Origin: Paenibacillus glucanolyticus NBRC 15330
Lineage (GTDB): Bacteria; Bacillota; Bacilli; Paenibacillales; Paenibacillaceae
Assembly: GCF_004000885.1 (NCBI RefSeq)
Contig: NZ_BIMC01000002.1
Location: 124,001-188,000, forward strand
DNA length: 64,000 bases
Direction: 5' to 3'
This document shows, one piece after another, positions 25,403 through 34,270 of this stretch. The first letter of the stretch is position 1; every line of letters starts with the position of its first letter. The translations under genes and the position numbers were made by a program. Below the pieces are notes generated by a model. That model had not been told where the DNA came from and did no database searches. It was given only the letters and a program-made list of their open reading frames with translations.

Positions 25403-26746
25403 GTGGGACATATCGACCATTATTATCCGGCCAGCGGCCGCGTTATTCTTCATGTGGATATGAATGCTTTTTACTGTTCCGTGCATGAGGCGGAGGAGCC
25501 TGAGATCTATCGGGGCAAGCCTACGGCTGTTGCAGGCAGCATCGAGCTGCGAAAAGGCGTCATTGTGACATGCTCCTACGCCGCACGGTCACTCGGCATA
25601 CGCACCGGAATGAATGTGAGGCAGGCCCTGCGGATCCACCCTGACTTGATGATTATCCAGCCTGATTTTCATCTTTACCGCAAGTATTCCAATGCGTTTA
25701 TGAATATAGCTTATGCGTATACCCCGTTATTGGAAGCGACTTCGATTGATGAATGTTATCTGGATATTACGGGCTCGAAGCAGTTCGGCACGCCGCTGGA
25801 TATCGCCCGGGAAATCCAGGAACGCATTCGCGAGGAGCTGTCACTGCCATGCTCCGTCGGCATTGCTCCCAACAAACTGCTTGCCAAGATGGCCTCGGAT
25901 ATGAAAAAGCCCAATGGGCTGTCCGTCCTGCGGATTCGGGATGTGCCGCAGGTGCTGTGGAACAAGCCATGTGCGGAATTGTTCGGCATTGGCAGCAAGA
26001 CCGCCGAGAAGCTGCGAAAGCTGAATATTCAGACCATCGGCCAGCTCGCCGCTGCTGAAGAAAGCCTGCTAACCGCCACGTTCGGTGTCATGGGATCGTG
26101 GATGAAACGCGCGGCCAGCGGCATAGACCATGCGCCGGTGGTCGCAGAACGGGAGCAGAGCAAATCGATCGGGCACACCACCACGCTTCCGCAGGATGTT
26201 ACCTCGGCGGATGAGGCGAGAAGGGTGCTGCTCAATCTGAGCGATCAGGTGGCACGCCGGCTTCGCAAGCAGGGGCTGATGACCAGTGGTATACAGATCA
26301 CGCTCCGTACACCGGATATGAAGACCATTACCAGATCCAGACATCTCGCTATCCCGACGGAAACGACGGAGGATATCTACCGCGAGGCGTGTAAGCTGTA
26401 TGATCGGCACTGGAAGCAGGACAAGCCGCTCCGTCTTCTCGGCGTAACGCTGCAGCAGCTGATCGCCAAGGAGGAATCTGCGATTCAGCTGGACTTGTTC
26501 GATTATGAGAAACAGCCGAAGAAGGAGTCGTTGACCCGGGTCATGGACGAACTGCGCAATAAATTCGGCGAGAGTGCGGTGCTGACCGCGGGAATGCTTG
26601 GCGATGATCCATCGTCACTCATCCGCAATCATAAACGGCGAGGGACTTCCTTGCAGATGGATTTTGTAAGGGATCTTGAGCAGGGTAACAAAAAGACCGA
26701 GCGACCCTCCTCCGAGGAGGCAGATCGCAAATCATTTGACAACTAG
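25403..26746 (+). CDS. dinB: DNA polymerase IV-type Y-family polymerase
   Basis: This is a 447-residue translesion DNA polymerase. The catalytic residues are Asp19 in HVDMNAFYCSV and the SIDE motif in EATSIDECYLDI. The helix-hairpin-helix ELFGIGSKTAEKLRKLNI and the little-finger domain follow. The beta-clamp motif IQLDLF is near residue 365. It resembles B. subtilis PolY1 (YqjH). The start is GTG 25403 after AAGGAA. The C-terminal 35 residues are charged and disordered. No LexA box was found in the short upstream gap. Confidence 0.94.
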   Translation: MGHIDHYYPASGRVILHVDMNAFYCSVHEAEEPEIYRGKPTAVAGSIELRKGVIVTCSYAARSLGIRTGMNVRQALRIHPDLMIIQPDFHLYRKYSNAFMNIAYAYTPLLEATSIDECYLDITGSKQFGTPLDIAREIQERIREELSLPCSVGIAPNKLLAKMASDMKKPNGLSVLRIRDVPQVLWNKPCAELFGIGSKTAEKLRKLNIQTIGQLAAAEESLLTATFGVMGSWMKRAASGIDHAPVVAEREQSKSIGHTTTLPQDVTSADEARRVLLNLSDQVARRLRKQGLMTSGIQITLRTPDMKTITRSRHLAIPTETTEDIYREACKLYDRHWKQDKPLRLLGVTLQQLIAKEESAIQLDLFDYEKQPKKESLTRVMDELRNKFGESAVLTAGMLGDDPSSLIRNHKRRGTSLQMDFVRDLEQGNKKTERPSSEEADRKSFDN

Positions 26747-26809
26747 TTAAAGTTGTTGATTTCCTTAAGTGTGGAGCCGATTTTTGTCGGAAAATCTTAG
26801 GAAATATAT

Positions 26810-27159
<350 letters not shown>

Positions 27160-27206
27160 GAACACCGCTCGATCCCTGATATTCCATCTTAATTGAACTT
27201 ATACCG

Positions 27207-27242
27207 ACGTCCTCTGCTCCTCAACGGCAGGGGGCGTTTTTT
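27207..27242 (+). terminator. Terminator of fer
   Basis: ACGTCCTCTGC pairs with GCAGGGGGCGT (some G-U), followed by six Ts. Confidence 0.8.
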
Positions 27243-27328
27243 CGTATATAGGCATTCATACATATTTGGTGTCATTATACCGATATACAGGATAATAGAG
27301 GTGAAAATGTCATATAGGAGGCTCTCGA

Positions 27329-28726
27329 ATGAACAATTCGCTGTACCTCAAAAGGTATGTGGAGACGCATCCTGATAATAAAATGGCCTGGTATTTGTTG
27401 GGCAAGGAATATGAGCAAGCCGGTGAACAGGGGAAGGCCAACTATTGCTACAATAAGGCGGAGGGAGTCTACGAAGCCTTTGAGCTCAGTCAGGTTCCGT
27501 CTGATATATGGAAAAATTATGAGCAGCGTTTATTGGAGATGGAGAGGGATAAGGACCTCAAACGGAAACGCATCCGGCGTTTGCTTGCAGCGCTGGTGTT
27601 ATTGCTATTGGTATTCATTCCGCCAGCCCAGGCGCCAGGCTCTTCTTCAGCGGAAGTTGCAGAAGGCAGATTCCCGCCGGATGAGCCGGTTTCAGCTTCT
27701 TCCGCCAATAAAGGGAAGAATCATTCCCGTAACGAACCCCTATACATAGCCGTTGCATCCGGTCAGGCGAATAATTCCTCCGGCATGCTGCCCTCACTCC
27801 TCCAGCAGCCTCGGCAGCTGCCTGCCTGGTCTGTTGCGCTTGGAATGAAGCGCTCGGGCAAATGGCTGCTATGGAGCAAGGATATGGAGCGATTATACGG
27901 ACTGCACCGCAATGATCAAGGGGCTATCGCCATTCAGCCTTATGAAGGAGCAGCAGGAGAATGTAATTGTGAACCCGCGAGCAGTTCGGCGCTTAAGCGG
28001 GGGGCGGAACGATGGGCGAACTTGCAGGTCGAAACGGCGGTTCTGCAGGAGGCGGCCAACAGGTATAAGGCCAGGCATGACCAGCTGCCGAAGAGCTTGA
28101 ATGATCTGACACAACCGTATCCTGACAATTGGCTGTCGGGACGCTCCAAGGCGATGGAGGACATGTTCGGGGCTCTGATGAAGCAGCAGTCGCAGGGAGC
28201 AGGCGGACAAGGGAATCAACAAGAGCACATGACAGAAGAGCCGGGGTACTGGGGAACTTCACCGAAAGGCGATCCTTTTTTTGAGCAGCCGCTTCAGGTT
28301 ATCATTGATCGCAAGCATCATCGTCTTGCCGTTGTAAGCGGCTCTGTCCTGCTGCGTAATTATGCTGTCGGGCTAGGCGGAGCGAAGACGCCGCTGGGCG
28401 ATTTTCATATCAGTGATAAGGTTGTGAATCCGAACGGGACCACGAAGGGTCCCTATGGCACGCGGGGAATGCAGCTTTCCGATACGTTATACGCTATACA
28501 CGGCACTGAAGATGTGGACAGCATTGGAGCGAATGAATCCGAGGGGTGTATTCGAATGCTCAAGCAAGATGTGGAAGAGCTGTTTGACATGATTCCGATG
28601 GGGACAGCCGTGAAAATCCGGGAAGGGGTCCTTCCTGAAGAACTGTGGACGCCGAAAGAGCGCTTTAAGCTCAAGCATTCCCAGGGTCAGACTAACCCCG
28701 GCAAGGTGTACCACTGGCTGGATTAA
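27329..28726 (+). CDS. L,D-transpeptidase with cytosolic TPR-like N-terminus
   Basis: This is a 465-residue membrane-anchored cell-wall enzyme. Residues 1-80 look like a TPR repeat (AWYLLGKEYEQAGEQGKANYCYNKA). One membrane helix follows (about 86-102), then a linker, then a YkuD domain from about 320. The catalytic pair is His391 (IHGTEDVDS) and Cys407 (SEGCIRM). YkuD members usually have SHGCIRM, so the His before Gly-Cys is Glu here. Such enzymes make 3-3 peptidoglycan cross-links. The N-terminal TPR placed in the cytosol is unusual. ATG 27329 follows AGGAGG. The stop codon interlocks with that of the gene at 28723. Confidence 0.88.
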   Translation: MNNSLYLKRYVETHPDNKMAWYLLGKEYEQAGEQGKANYCYNKAEGVYEAFELSQVPSDIWKNYEQRLLEMERDKDLKRKRIRRLLAALVLLLLVFIPPAQAPGSSSAEVAEGRFPPDEPVSASSANKGKNHSRNEPLYIAVASGQANNSSGMLPSLLQQPRQLPAWSVALGMKRSGKWLLWSKDMERLYGLHRNDQGAIAIQPYEGAAGECNCEPASSSALKRGAERWANLQVETAVLQEAANRYKARHDQLPKSLNDLTQPYPDNWLSGRSKAMEDMFGALMKQQSQGAGGQGNQQEHMTEEPGYWGTSPKGDPFFEQPLQVIIDRKHHRLAVVSGSVLLRNYAVGLGGAKTPLGDFHISDKVVNPNGTTKGPYGTRGMQLSDTLYAIHGTEDVDSIGANESEGCIRMLKQDVEELFDMIPMGTAVKIREGVLPEELWTPKERFKLKHSQGQTNPGKVYHWLD

Positions 28727-28860
28727 GGCTGGGCAATAACAATCAGAACGATAATCAGGATAATAAGAAGAGCGATGCCGGAGCCGATCCATACGAGGGC
28801 CTTCTTATTAACCTCTTCTTTTTTCTGCTGCAAAGTTGGAGGTTTACGTTTGGCTGACAT
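28723..28860 (-). CDS. Small single-helix membrane protein, unknown function
   Basis: This is a 45-residue protein with a charged N-terminus (MSAKRKPPTLQQKKEEVNKK) and one C-terminal hydrophobic helix ending at the last residue. I do not recognise a family. ATG 28860 has GAGGGG eight bases upstream; longer in-frame starts are less likely. Its TAA and the TAA of the L,D-transpeptidase gene share the same four bases TTAA (28723-28726) on opposite strands, so the genes converge without a gap or terminator. A cell-envelope role is only a guess. Confidence 0.6.
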   Translation of the reverse strand: MSAKRKPPTLQQKKEEVNKKALVWIGSGIALLIILIIVLIVIAQP

Positions 28861-29055
28861 GGTCTTTCCCCTCTTTCTCTTATAATCGCGAAAATATTTA
28901 TACAACCTTCTATTATTGTATAAGGTTTGTCCTAAAATTACCATATCACTTCCTCATTAGTCGATAGCCTGGTTTATGCTGAAGAACTTTCTTTTTGAGA
29001 CAGAAACGGATAAACTGAAGGATAGAGAAATAACTGGATGAGAGGAAGAGTGGAT

Positions 29056-30150
29056 GTGCTGTACCGCAACATAGGCAAACCTATATTTTTTAAACTGGAT
29101 CCCGAAAAGGCTCACCACCTTGTCGTTGGCGGGCTTGGACGTGCCTCCGGCGTGGTCGGCGCAGACGCTGTCATGCGGGGGATGTACGGTGTTAGCGAAA
29201 CACCGGATTTGGCTGTGGACCTGTTCGGGCTTCATTTCCCGACACCGGTCGGACTTGCCGCCGGGTTGGATAAAAATGCACAGGCCGTCAAAGGATTCTC
29301 CTCCATCGGCTTCGGATTTATGGAAGTAGGCACGGTGACCCCGAAGGGACAACCGGGCAATGAACAGCCGCGATTGTTCCGGCTTCCTCCGGATGAGGCG
29401 CTCATCAATCGGATGGGCTTCAACAACGAAGGTGCAGAGGCGATGGCAAAGAGGCTGTCAGCACTCAAGGAACGCCGTATTCCGGTTGCCGTGAATATCG
29501 GGAAGAACAAAGCGACTCCGAACGAGAAAGCCAACGGTGATTACGAAGCTTGCATCCAAGCTTTATTTCCGTATGGTGACTTTTTTGTTGTCAATATCAG
29601 CTCACCCAATACGCCGGACTTGCGCAGCCTTCAGCATGGAAGCGAATTGGCATCTTTGCTGGAAGCCGTTAAGAACGAAATGTCACGGCAAGCCCAAATC
29701 CATGGAGGCGATAAGGCCGTTCTGGTGAAGATTGCGCCGGATGTAAGTGATGCCGAACTGGAGTTCATGGTGGATACGATTAGCACAAGCGGCGTTTCGG
29801 GTATTATCGCAACAAATACAACGCTTTCCCGGGAGGGTCTGACTCACGGTCATGCCAAGGAAATCGGCGGCCTTAGCGGGAAGCCGCTGCGTGAGCGCTC
29901 TACAGAGATTGTATCCCGCATTTATAAGCAGACGGGCGGTTCGCTTCCGATTATCGGGTCTGGCGGGATTTTTACGGCGAGAGATGCATATGACAAAATA
30001 CGCGCAGGCGCAAGCCTGGTGGAGATTTATACAGCACTTATCTATGAAGGGCCTGAGGTGAACCGCAAGCTGCATTCCGGTCTTCGGGATCTGCTTGCAC
30101 GGGATGGATTCAACCATATTTCCGAAGCCGTCGGGGCTAATCATCGGTAA
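29056..30150 (+). CDS. pyrD: Dihydroorotate dehydrogenase (quinone), class 2
   Basis: This is a 364-residue membrane-associated flavoprotein that oxidises dihydroorotate to orotate in pyrimidine synthesis, passing electrons to quinone. The N-terminal helical motif (MLYRNIGKPIFFKLDPEKAHHL) marks class 2, the E. coli type. FMN and substrate motifs are GLAAGLDKNA, NRMGFNNEGA, the catalytic Ser in NISSPNTPDLR, and GSGGIFTARDAYDKI. GTG 29056 follows AGAGGAAG at seven bases; ATG 29038 is an in-frame alternative. It stands apart from a pyr operon. relQ starts 26 bases after its stop. Confidence 0.94.
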   Translation: MLYRNIGKPIFFKLDPEKAHHLVVGGLGRASGVVGADAVMRGMYGVSETPDLAVDLFGLHFPTPVGLAAGLDKNAQAVKGFSSIGFGFMEVGTVTPKGQPGNEQPRLFRLPPDEALINRMGFNNEGAEAMAKRLSALKERRIPVAVNIGKNKATPNEKANGDYEACIQALFPYGDFFVVNISSPNTPDLRSLQHGSELASLLEAVKNEMSRQAQIHGGDKAVLVKIAPDVSDAELEFMVDTISTSGVSGIIATNTTLSREGLTHGHAKEIGGLSGKPLRERSTEIVSRIYKQTGGSLPIIGSGGIFTARDAYDKIRAGASLVEIYTALIYEGPEVNRKLHSGLRDLLARDGFNHISEAVGANHR

Positions 30151-30176
30151 AGGGGTTAAAGACAGGAGGCAAGGCG

Positions 30177-30989
30177 ATGGACGTTAGAGACTGGGGGACA
30201 TTTTTGCTTCCGTATGAGCAGACCGTTGAGGAATTGAAGGTCAAATTCAAGACGATGCGCTCCGAGCTGAAGAAGCGGGAGGAATACGCACCTATCGAAT
30301 TCGTAACGGGTCGGGTCAAACGGATCTCGAGCATACTGGACAAGGCGAAGCGCCTCAATGTGCCGATGGACGAGTTGGAAACCGGGATTGAGGATATCGC
30401 AGGCATTCGAATCATGTGTCAGTTCGTGGAGGATATCCGGCGGGTTGCCGAATACATCCGGGCACGGAAGGACCTGACCGTATTATTTGAGAAAGATTAT
30501 ATTACCAACTTCAAAGAAAGCGGCTATCGCAGCTTTCATATGATTATCGAGTACCCGGTGCAAACTGCCCTGGGACAAAAGAAAGTTCTTGCCGAAATCC
30601 AGGTCCGCACATTGGCCATGAACTTCTGGGCGACGATTGAGCATTCGCTCAGCTACAAGTACCGGGAAAGCCTTCCGGATGATATCCGGGCACGGCTGAA
30701 GAAGGCCGGAGAAGCAGCCAACACGCTGGATACGGAGATGTCGAGCATCCGCGAGGATATTTTGGAGGCACAGCGCAAGTTCGAGGATGACTCGAATATT
30801 ACGACGCAGGTGCTGAATGCGATTCACAAGCTGTATTTCTTCCACCTTGTTAATGAGGCGATTGCATTTCAGAGCCGGTTTAACGTGATTTGGCAAAATC
30901 ACGACATGGATGCGATGAAGGTACTGCTCGACGAGGTCAAAGAGCTGCTCTCCGAAGCGAAGAAGAAAGTAAACGAACATGAGTTATGA
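30177..30989 (+). CDS. relQ: Small alarmone synthetase, RelQ/YjbM type
   Basis: This is a 270-residue single-domain (p)ppGpp synthetase. It has the RSH synthetase motifs GIEDIAGIRIMCQF, ESGYRSFHMIIEYP, and EIQVRTLAMNFWATIEHSLSYK, and no hydrolase (HD), TGS or ACT domains. This matches RelQ (SasB), which makes alarmones in the absence of ribosomes and is allosterically activated by pppGpp. B. subtilis yjbM sits with a NAD kinase gene. Here it follows pyrD and its stop overlaps the DUF309 gene by 11 bases. A C-terminal extension after residue 210 is longer than usual. Confidence 0.92.
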   Translation: MDVRDWGTFLLPYEQTVEELKVKFKTMRSELKKREEYAPIEFVTGRVKRISSILDKAKRLNVPMDELETGIEDIAGIRIMCQFVEDIRRVAEYIRARKDLTVLFEKDYITNFKESGYRSFHMIIEYPVQTALGQKKVLAEIQVRTLAMNFWATIEHSLSYKYRESLPDDIRARLKKAGEAANTLDTEMSSIREDILEAQRKFEDDSNITTQVLNAIHKLYFFHLVNEAIAFQSRFNVIWQNHDMDAMKVLLDEVKELLSEAKKKVNEHEL

Positions 30990-31422
30990 ACCGTTATACG
31001 TAGCTTACCTGGTATATTTCAACCGCGATCAGGATTATTTCGAATGTCATGAGGTGCTTGAGGAGCTGTGGCTTGAGCAGGACCGCGATCCAAGATATAA
31101 GGGACTGCTGCAAGTGGCTGTGGGGCTCTTTCATTTTCGGAACAACAATGTAAGAGGAGCGTACAAGATGTTCACCAGCGCCGTATCCCGGCTTGAGGTG
31201 TATCCTGAGGATGAACTGGGAATCTCCCTTGGGAAGCTGATGAGTGAGGTGCGCCGTTATGCCAAGCAGCTGTCGTCCTATGACGCTCATCCTTTTCCCT
31301 ATAGGGATCTGACCATAGAAATTGGGGATACTGAGCTTAGGCAGGCGGTTGAGATGGCTTCGGAGAATATAAAACCCAACATTCCGCAGCGGCGAAAGCC
31401 GGAACGGTCACATTCCCATTGA
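30979..31422 (+). CDS. DUF309 domain protein
   Basis: This is a 147-residue protein with the DUF309 signature FECHEVLEELWLEQDRDPRYKGLLQVAVGLFHFRNNN, which contains conserved Glu, His and Glu residues that may bind metal. The family's function is unknown. It overlaps relQ by 11 bases, so it is translationally coupled, and with pyrD and relQ it ends at terminator 31451-31501. The C-terminus is basic and low-complexity (RRKPERSHSH). Coupling to an alarmone synthetase is suggestive but not proof of a shared role. Confidence 0.85.
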   Translation: MSYEPLYVAYLVYFNRDQDYFECHEVLEELWLEQDRDPRYKGLLQVAVGLFHFRNNNVRGAYKMFTSAVSRLEVYPEDELGISLGKLMSEVRRYAKQLSSYDAHPFPYRDLTIEIGDTELRQAVEMASENIKPNIPQRRKPERSHSH

Positions 31423-31450
31423 ATGGGAAGTGCCAAGGGGAAACAAGGTG

Positions 31451-31501
31451 AAAAAAAGAGCTGCCCGTCTGTAGAGTGATCTACTCCGGGCAGCTCTTTT
31501 A
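31451..31501. terminator. Bidirectional terminator between DUF309 and the CYCGC lipoprotein
   Basis: AAAAGAGCTGCCCG and CGGGCAGCTCTTTT form a perfect stem, with an inner GTAGA/TCTAC hairpin. Confidence 0.95.
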
Positions 31502-31517
31502 TGCGGAAATGCAGTGA

Positions 31518-31973
31518 TCAGGATTCGGTGCCTTTGTATTTGTTATCGATGAACTCTTTGATCTCCTCGACGGATTTTCCTTCATCATGAAGCCGCTTGG
31601 CATCCTGCAGCTCGGTCAGACAGATGCCGCATTGGGCGCCATGGTCCGTCCATTTGACTTCGCCGTCCTTGCTCTCGGCGATGAAGCAGCGGTGGAGGGA
31701 ATCGTGATAGCCGGTTTCCTCATCCATACAGCCGCAATAACATTTGATATCCTTGATGATGTCCTCTAATTCGGCGACCGTGGCATAGGTTGCTTGCGTA
31801 TTGTCGGTATAACTCGACAGGAATTCCGGCATGACCGTCAGGCTCGCAGTTGTCTCGTATCGTTCAGAATCGGCGCCGTGCTGATGCCCCACAGCGGATT
31901 CTTTGCCGCCGCAAGCGGTAAGCAGCATGCCTGAAATGACGAAGGTAAAGAGTATAGCGCGAGTGCGGTTCAT
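31518..31973 (-). CDS. CYCGC-motif lipoprotein (PF13798, PCYCGC family)
   Basis: This is a 151-residue lipoprotein. The signal peptide ends in the lipobox LLTAC (Cys21). The family motif, usually PCYCGC, reads KCYCGC at residues 77-82, followed by further cysteines and histidines (GYHDSLHRCF, DHGAQCGIC). This is a likely metal or redox centre, but the family has no assigned function. It overlaps the CPHC thioredoxin-like gene by four bases (ATGA) and is cotranscribed with it, so the thioredoxin may keep these cysteines reduced or load a metal on them. Confidence 0.85.
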   Translation of the reverse strand: MNRTRAILFTFVISGMLLTACGGKESAVGHQHGADSERYETTASLTVMPEFLSSYTDNTQATYATVAELEDIIKDIKCYCGCMDEETGYHDSLHRCFIAESKDGEVKWTDHGAQCGICLTELQDAKRLHDEGKSVEEIKEFIDNKYKGTES

Positions 31974-32497
31974 GGCGTCACGCTCCCCTTGTATTTATCA
32001 AGGAATTGCTTGAAGTCTTCCACCGAGTAGCCTTCACTGGAGCCTTCCGGCTTCAATCCGCCAATCATGCGTTCTTTCTCCACACCGTTCTCATAGTAGA
32101 CAAGCGTTGGGGTGAACTCAATATTGTATTCCCTCCAGCCTTCCTGGTACTCACGGAGGTTATACTGGTGCATCGTAATGCCGGCATCATCTGCCAAAGG
32201 CATCAATTCCGGGGTTGTCGCCCGGCAGTGCGGACAGTCGGAAGCAAAGAAGTATACGAAAAAGTTCTCTTTGTTGTCTACCTTGCTCTTCAGCTGATCC
32301 GGCAAAATAATTTGCTGGTAGTTCGGATCATTAAGGAGTTCCTGCGTGGCCGGGTTCAGGCTGGAGACCTTCTTACCGCCATACAATTCGCTTGCTTCTC
32401 CTTGACCGTTCAGGAAAAAGAGTGCAGCGACCAATACAATGAAGACTCCGCCAAAGGCGTATAACGCGGTGTATTTATTCTTTTTTTTGCGGTTCAT
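31970..32497 (-). CDS. Membrane-anchored thioredoxin-like protein with CPHC site
   Basis: This is a 175-residue extracytoplasmic thioredoxin-fold protein. A signal anchor spans residues 11-29. The active site is CPHC (Cys88, Cys91) in FASDCPHCRATTPE and the cis-Pro is in FTPTLV. CPHC is the DsbA-type dipeptide and gives an oxidising potential in DsbA, while the fold here is closer to thioredoxin. It is translated together with the downstream CYCGC lipoprotein (ATGA overlap), its probable partner. A small AAGGAC/GTCCTT hairpin lies upstream. Confidence 0.87.
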   Translation of the reverse strand: MNRKKKNKYTALYAFGGVFIVLVAALFFLNGQGEASELYGGKKVSSLNPATQELLNDPNYQQIILPDQLKSKVDNKENFFVYFFASDCPHCRATTPELMPLADDAGITMHQYNLREYQEGWREYNIEFTPTLVYYENGVEKERMIGGLKPEGSSEGYSVEDFKQFLDKYKGSVTP

Positions 32498-32656
32498 GGA
32501 TCCACCCCCTAATGATTAATAATAACAAGGACTTGTCCTTTTTAATGTAGTTTATTATACAATATTAAAAGTCGGAGCGGAACATGCGAAAGTCCGCTTC
32601 GGTAATGCGAAAATATCATTCAAACCGATACGATACAGAACAGGTAGGTACTTAGT

Positions 32657-34270
32657 ATGGCATTACGTCTGCCTTCGCCGTTTCTGGCGAAGATGAAATC
32701 GCTGCTTGGCGAAAACTATGACAATTTTATGAAGTCGTATGAACAGCTTCCGTATGCAGGCATTCGGGTCAATACGCTGAAGATCAGCAGAGAGGAATTC
32801 CTGAAGGTATCGCCCTTTGAGCTGGAGCCCATTCCCTGGTGTTCTACCGGTTTTTATATTCGGGATGGGGAACGCCCGGGACGGCACCCTTATTATCATG
32901 CAGGGCTTTATTATATACAGGAGCCCAGCGCCATGGCGCCGGTTGAATTGCTGGGCGTTGCCCCTGGGGATATCGTGCTGGATCTGTGCGCAGCCCCTGG
33001 CGGCAAATCCACGCAAATTGCGGCCAAGCTGAAGGGGGAGGGAGTACTGGTCAGCAATGATCTTCATCCCGACCGGACGAAGGCGCTGGCCAAAAACCTG
33101 GAAATGTACGGCGTCCGGAACGCCGTCGTTCTTAATGAGGACCCGGAGCGGATTGCCGGGGCTTTCCCCCGATTTTTCACGAAAATATTAATTGATGCTC
33201 CCTGCTCCGGCGAAGGAATGTTCCGTAAAGACGAATCCATGCTGAAGTATTGGGAAGAATCGTCTCCCCTTAAATTTGCAGAGATGCAGCGGGAAATCTT
33301 GACGTCGGCTGCAAAAATGCTTACGCCTGGAGGTCGGCTCGTGTATTCCACCTGCACCTTCTCACCGGAGGAGAATGAGGGGATGATTGCGGAGTTTCTG
33401 AACAACCATCAGGATTTTCGCTTAGTCCCAGTGGAGCATTCGGACTATTTCTCCCCGGGTGAAACCAAGTGGCTGACAGGACAAGGGCACGTGGGGGACG
33501 ACGTACTGATACAGCTGACCGGAACGGCCAGGTTGTGGCCGCATAAGGTGAAGGGTGAAGGGCATTTTATGGCTGTGCTTCAGCGGGAGGGCGAGCTGAC
33601 TTCAGGGGATGACGAATCGAAACGGGCTGCCTTGATGCTGCAGGACCATTCGAACGACGGGACGCTTGCCGTCTCCTCCCGAACTGATAAACCGCGCGAG
33701 CGCAAAGGGAAACTGTCACTCCGGGAAGAAAAGATGGGGCAATCCGGGAAAAACAGTAAAAGCGGTAAAAGTGCTGCTCGTCAGCAGACATCACGCCGGG
33801 GCAGTGGGGATCGTCAGGCGGATTACATCTCAATCGATCCGTTTTATGACTTTATCCGCGAGCAGCTGCATGGAAGTCTGTCAGGATACCCTGTGTTGTA
33901 TGGAAACCACGTGTATATATCTTCGCTGCCGGAAGATCGGCTGAAGCAACTGAAGGTGATCCGTCCTGGATGGTATATGGGACAACTGAAGAATGAACGG
34001 TTCGTGCCCGGTCATCCCCTGGCGACGGCGCTTCATCCGGAGGAGGCTGCAAGATATGTGAGTCTGTCCTCCGAGGACGGGGAAGCGGTACGTTATTTGA
34101 AAGGCGAAACCCTGTCGATCTCTGAGGAGCGCGTGGTATGCCGTCAGGGTCCTGAAGCTAAGGGTTATGTGTTAGTCTGTATAGACGGGTACTCAGCGGG
34201 ATGGGGCAAATGGCAGGCAGGCATGCTGAAGAATGAGTATCCGGCAGGTTGGAGGTGGACATCGGTATGA
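32657..34270 (+). CDS. rsmF: RsmF-like 16S rRNA m5C methyltransferase, copy 1
   Basis: This is a 537-residue SAM-dependent RNA cytosine-5 methyltransferase of the NOL1/NOP2/Sun family. An N-terminal segment precedes the Rossmann fold (DLCAAPGGKSTQIA). The two catalytic cysteines are in DAPCSGEGMFRKD and STCTFSPEE. A Lys/Ser/Gly-rich linker (about 330-395) leads to the RsmF C-terminal domain and a PUA-like region ending in YSAGWGKW. The target is probably the cytosine equivalent to E. coli C1407. ATG 32657 is used; the ribosome-binding site is poor. It overlaps the pseudouridine synthase gene by four bases. A paralogue lies at 56418-57803. Confidence 0.9.
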   Translation: MALRLPSPFLAKMKSLLGENYDNFMKSYEQLPYAGIRVNTLKISREEFLKVSPFELEPIPWCSTGFYIRDGERPGRHPYYHAGLYYIQEPSAMAPVELLGVAPGDIVLDLCAAPGGKSTQIAAKLKGEGVLVSNDLHPDRTKALAKNLEMYGVRNAVVLNEDPERIAGAFPRFFTKILIDAPCSGEGMFRKDESMLKYWEESSPLKFAEMQREILTSAAKMLTPGGRLVYSTCTFSPEENEGMIAEFLNNHQDFRLVPVEHSDYFSPGETKWLTGQGHVGDDVLIQLTGTARLWPHKVKGEGHFMAVLQREGELTSGDDESKRAALMLQDHSNDGTLAVSSRTDKPRERKGKLSLREEKMGQSGKNSKSGKSAARQQTSRRGSGDRQADYISIDPFYDFIREQLHGSLSGYPVLYGNHVYISSLPEDRLKQLKVIRPGWYMGQLKNERFVPGHPLATALHPEEAARYVSLSSEDGEAVRYLKGETLSISEERVVCRQGPEAKGYVLVCIDGYSAGWGKWQAGMLKNEYPAGWRWTSV

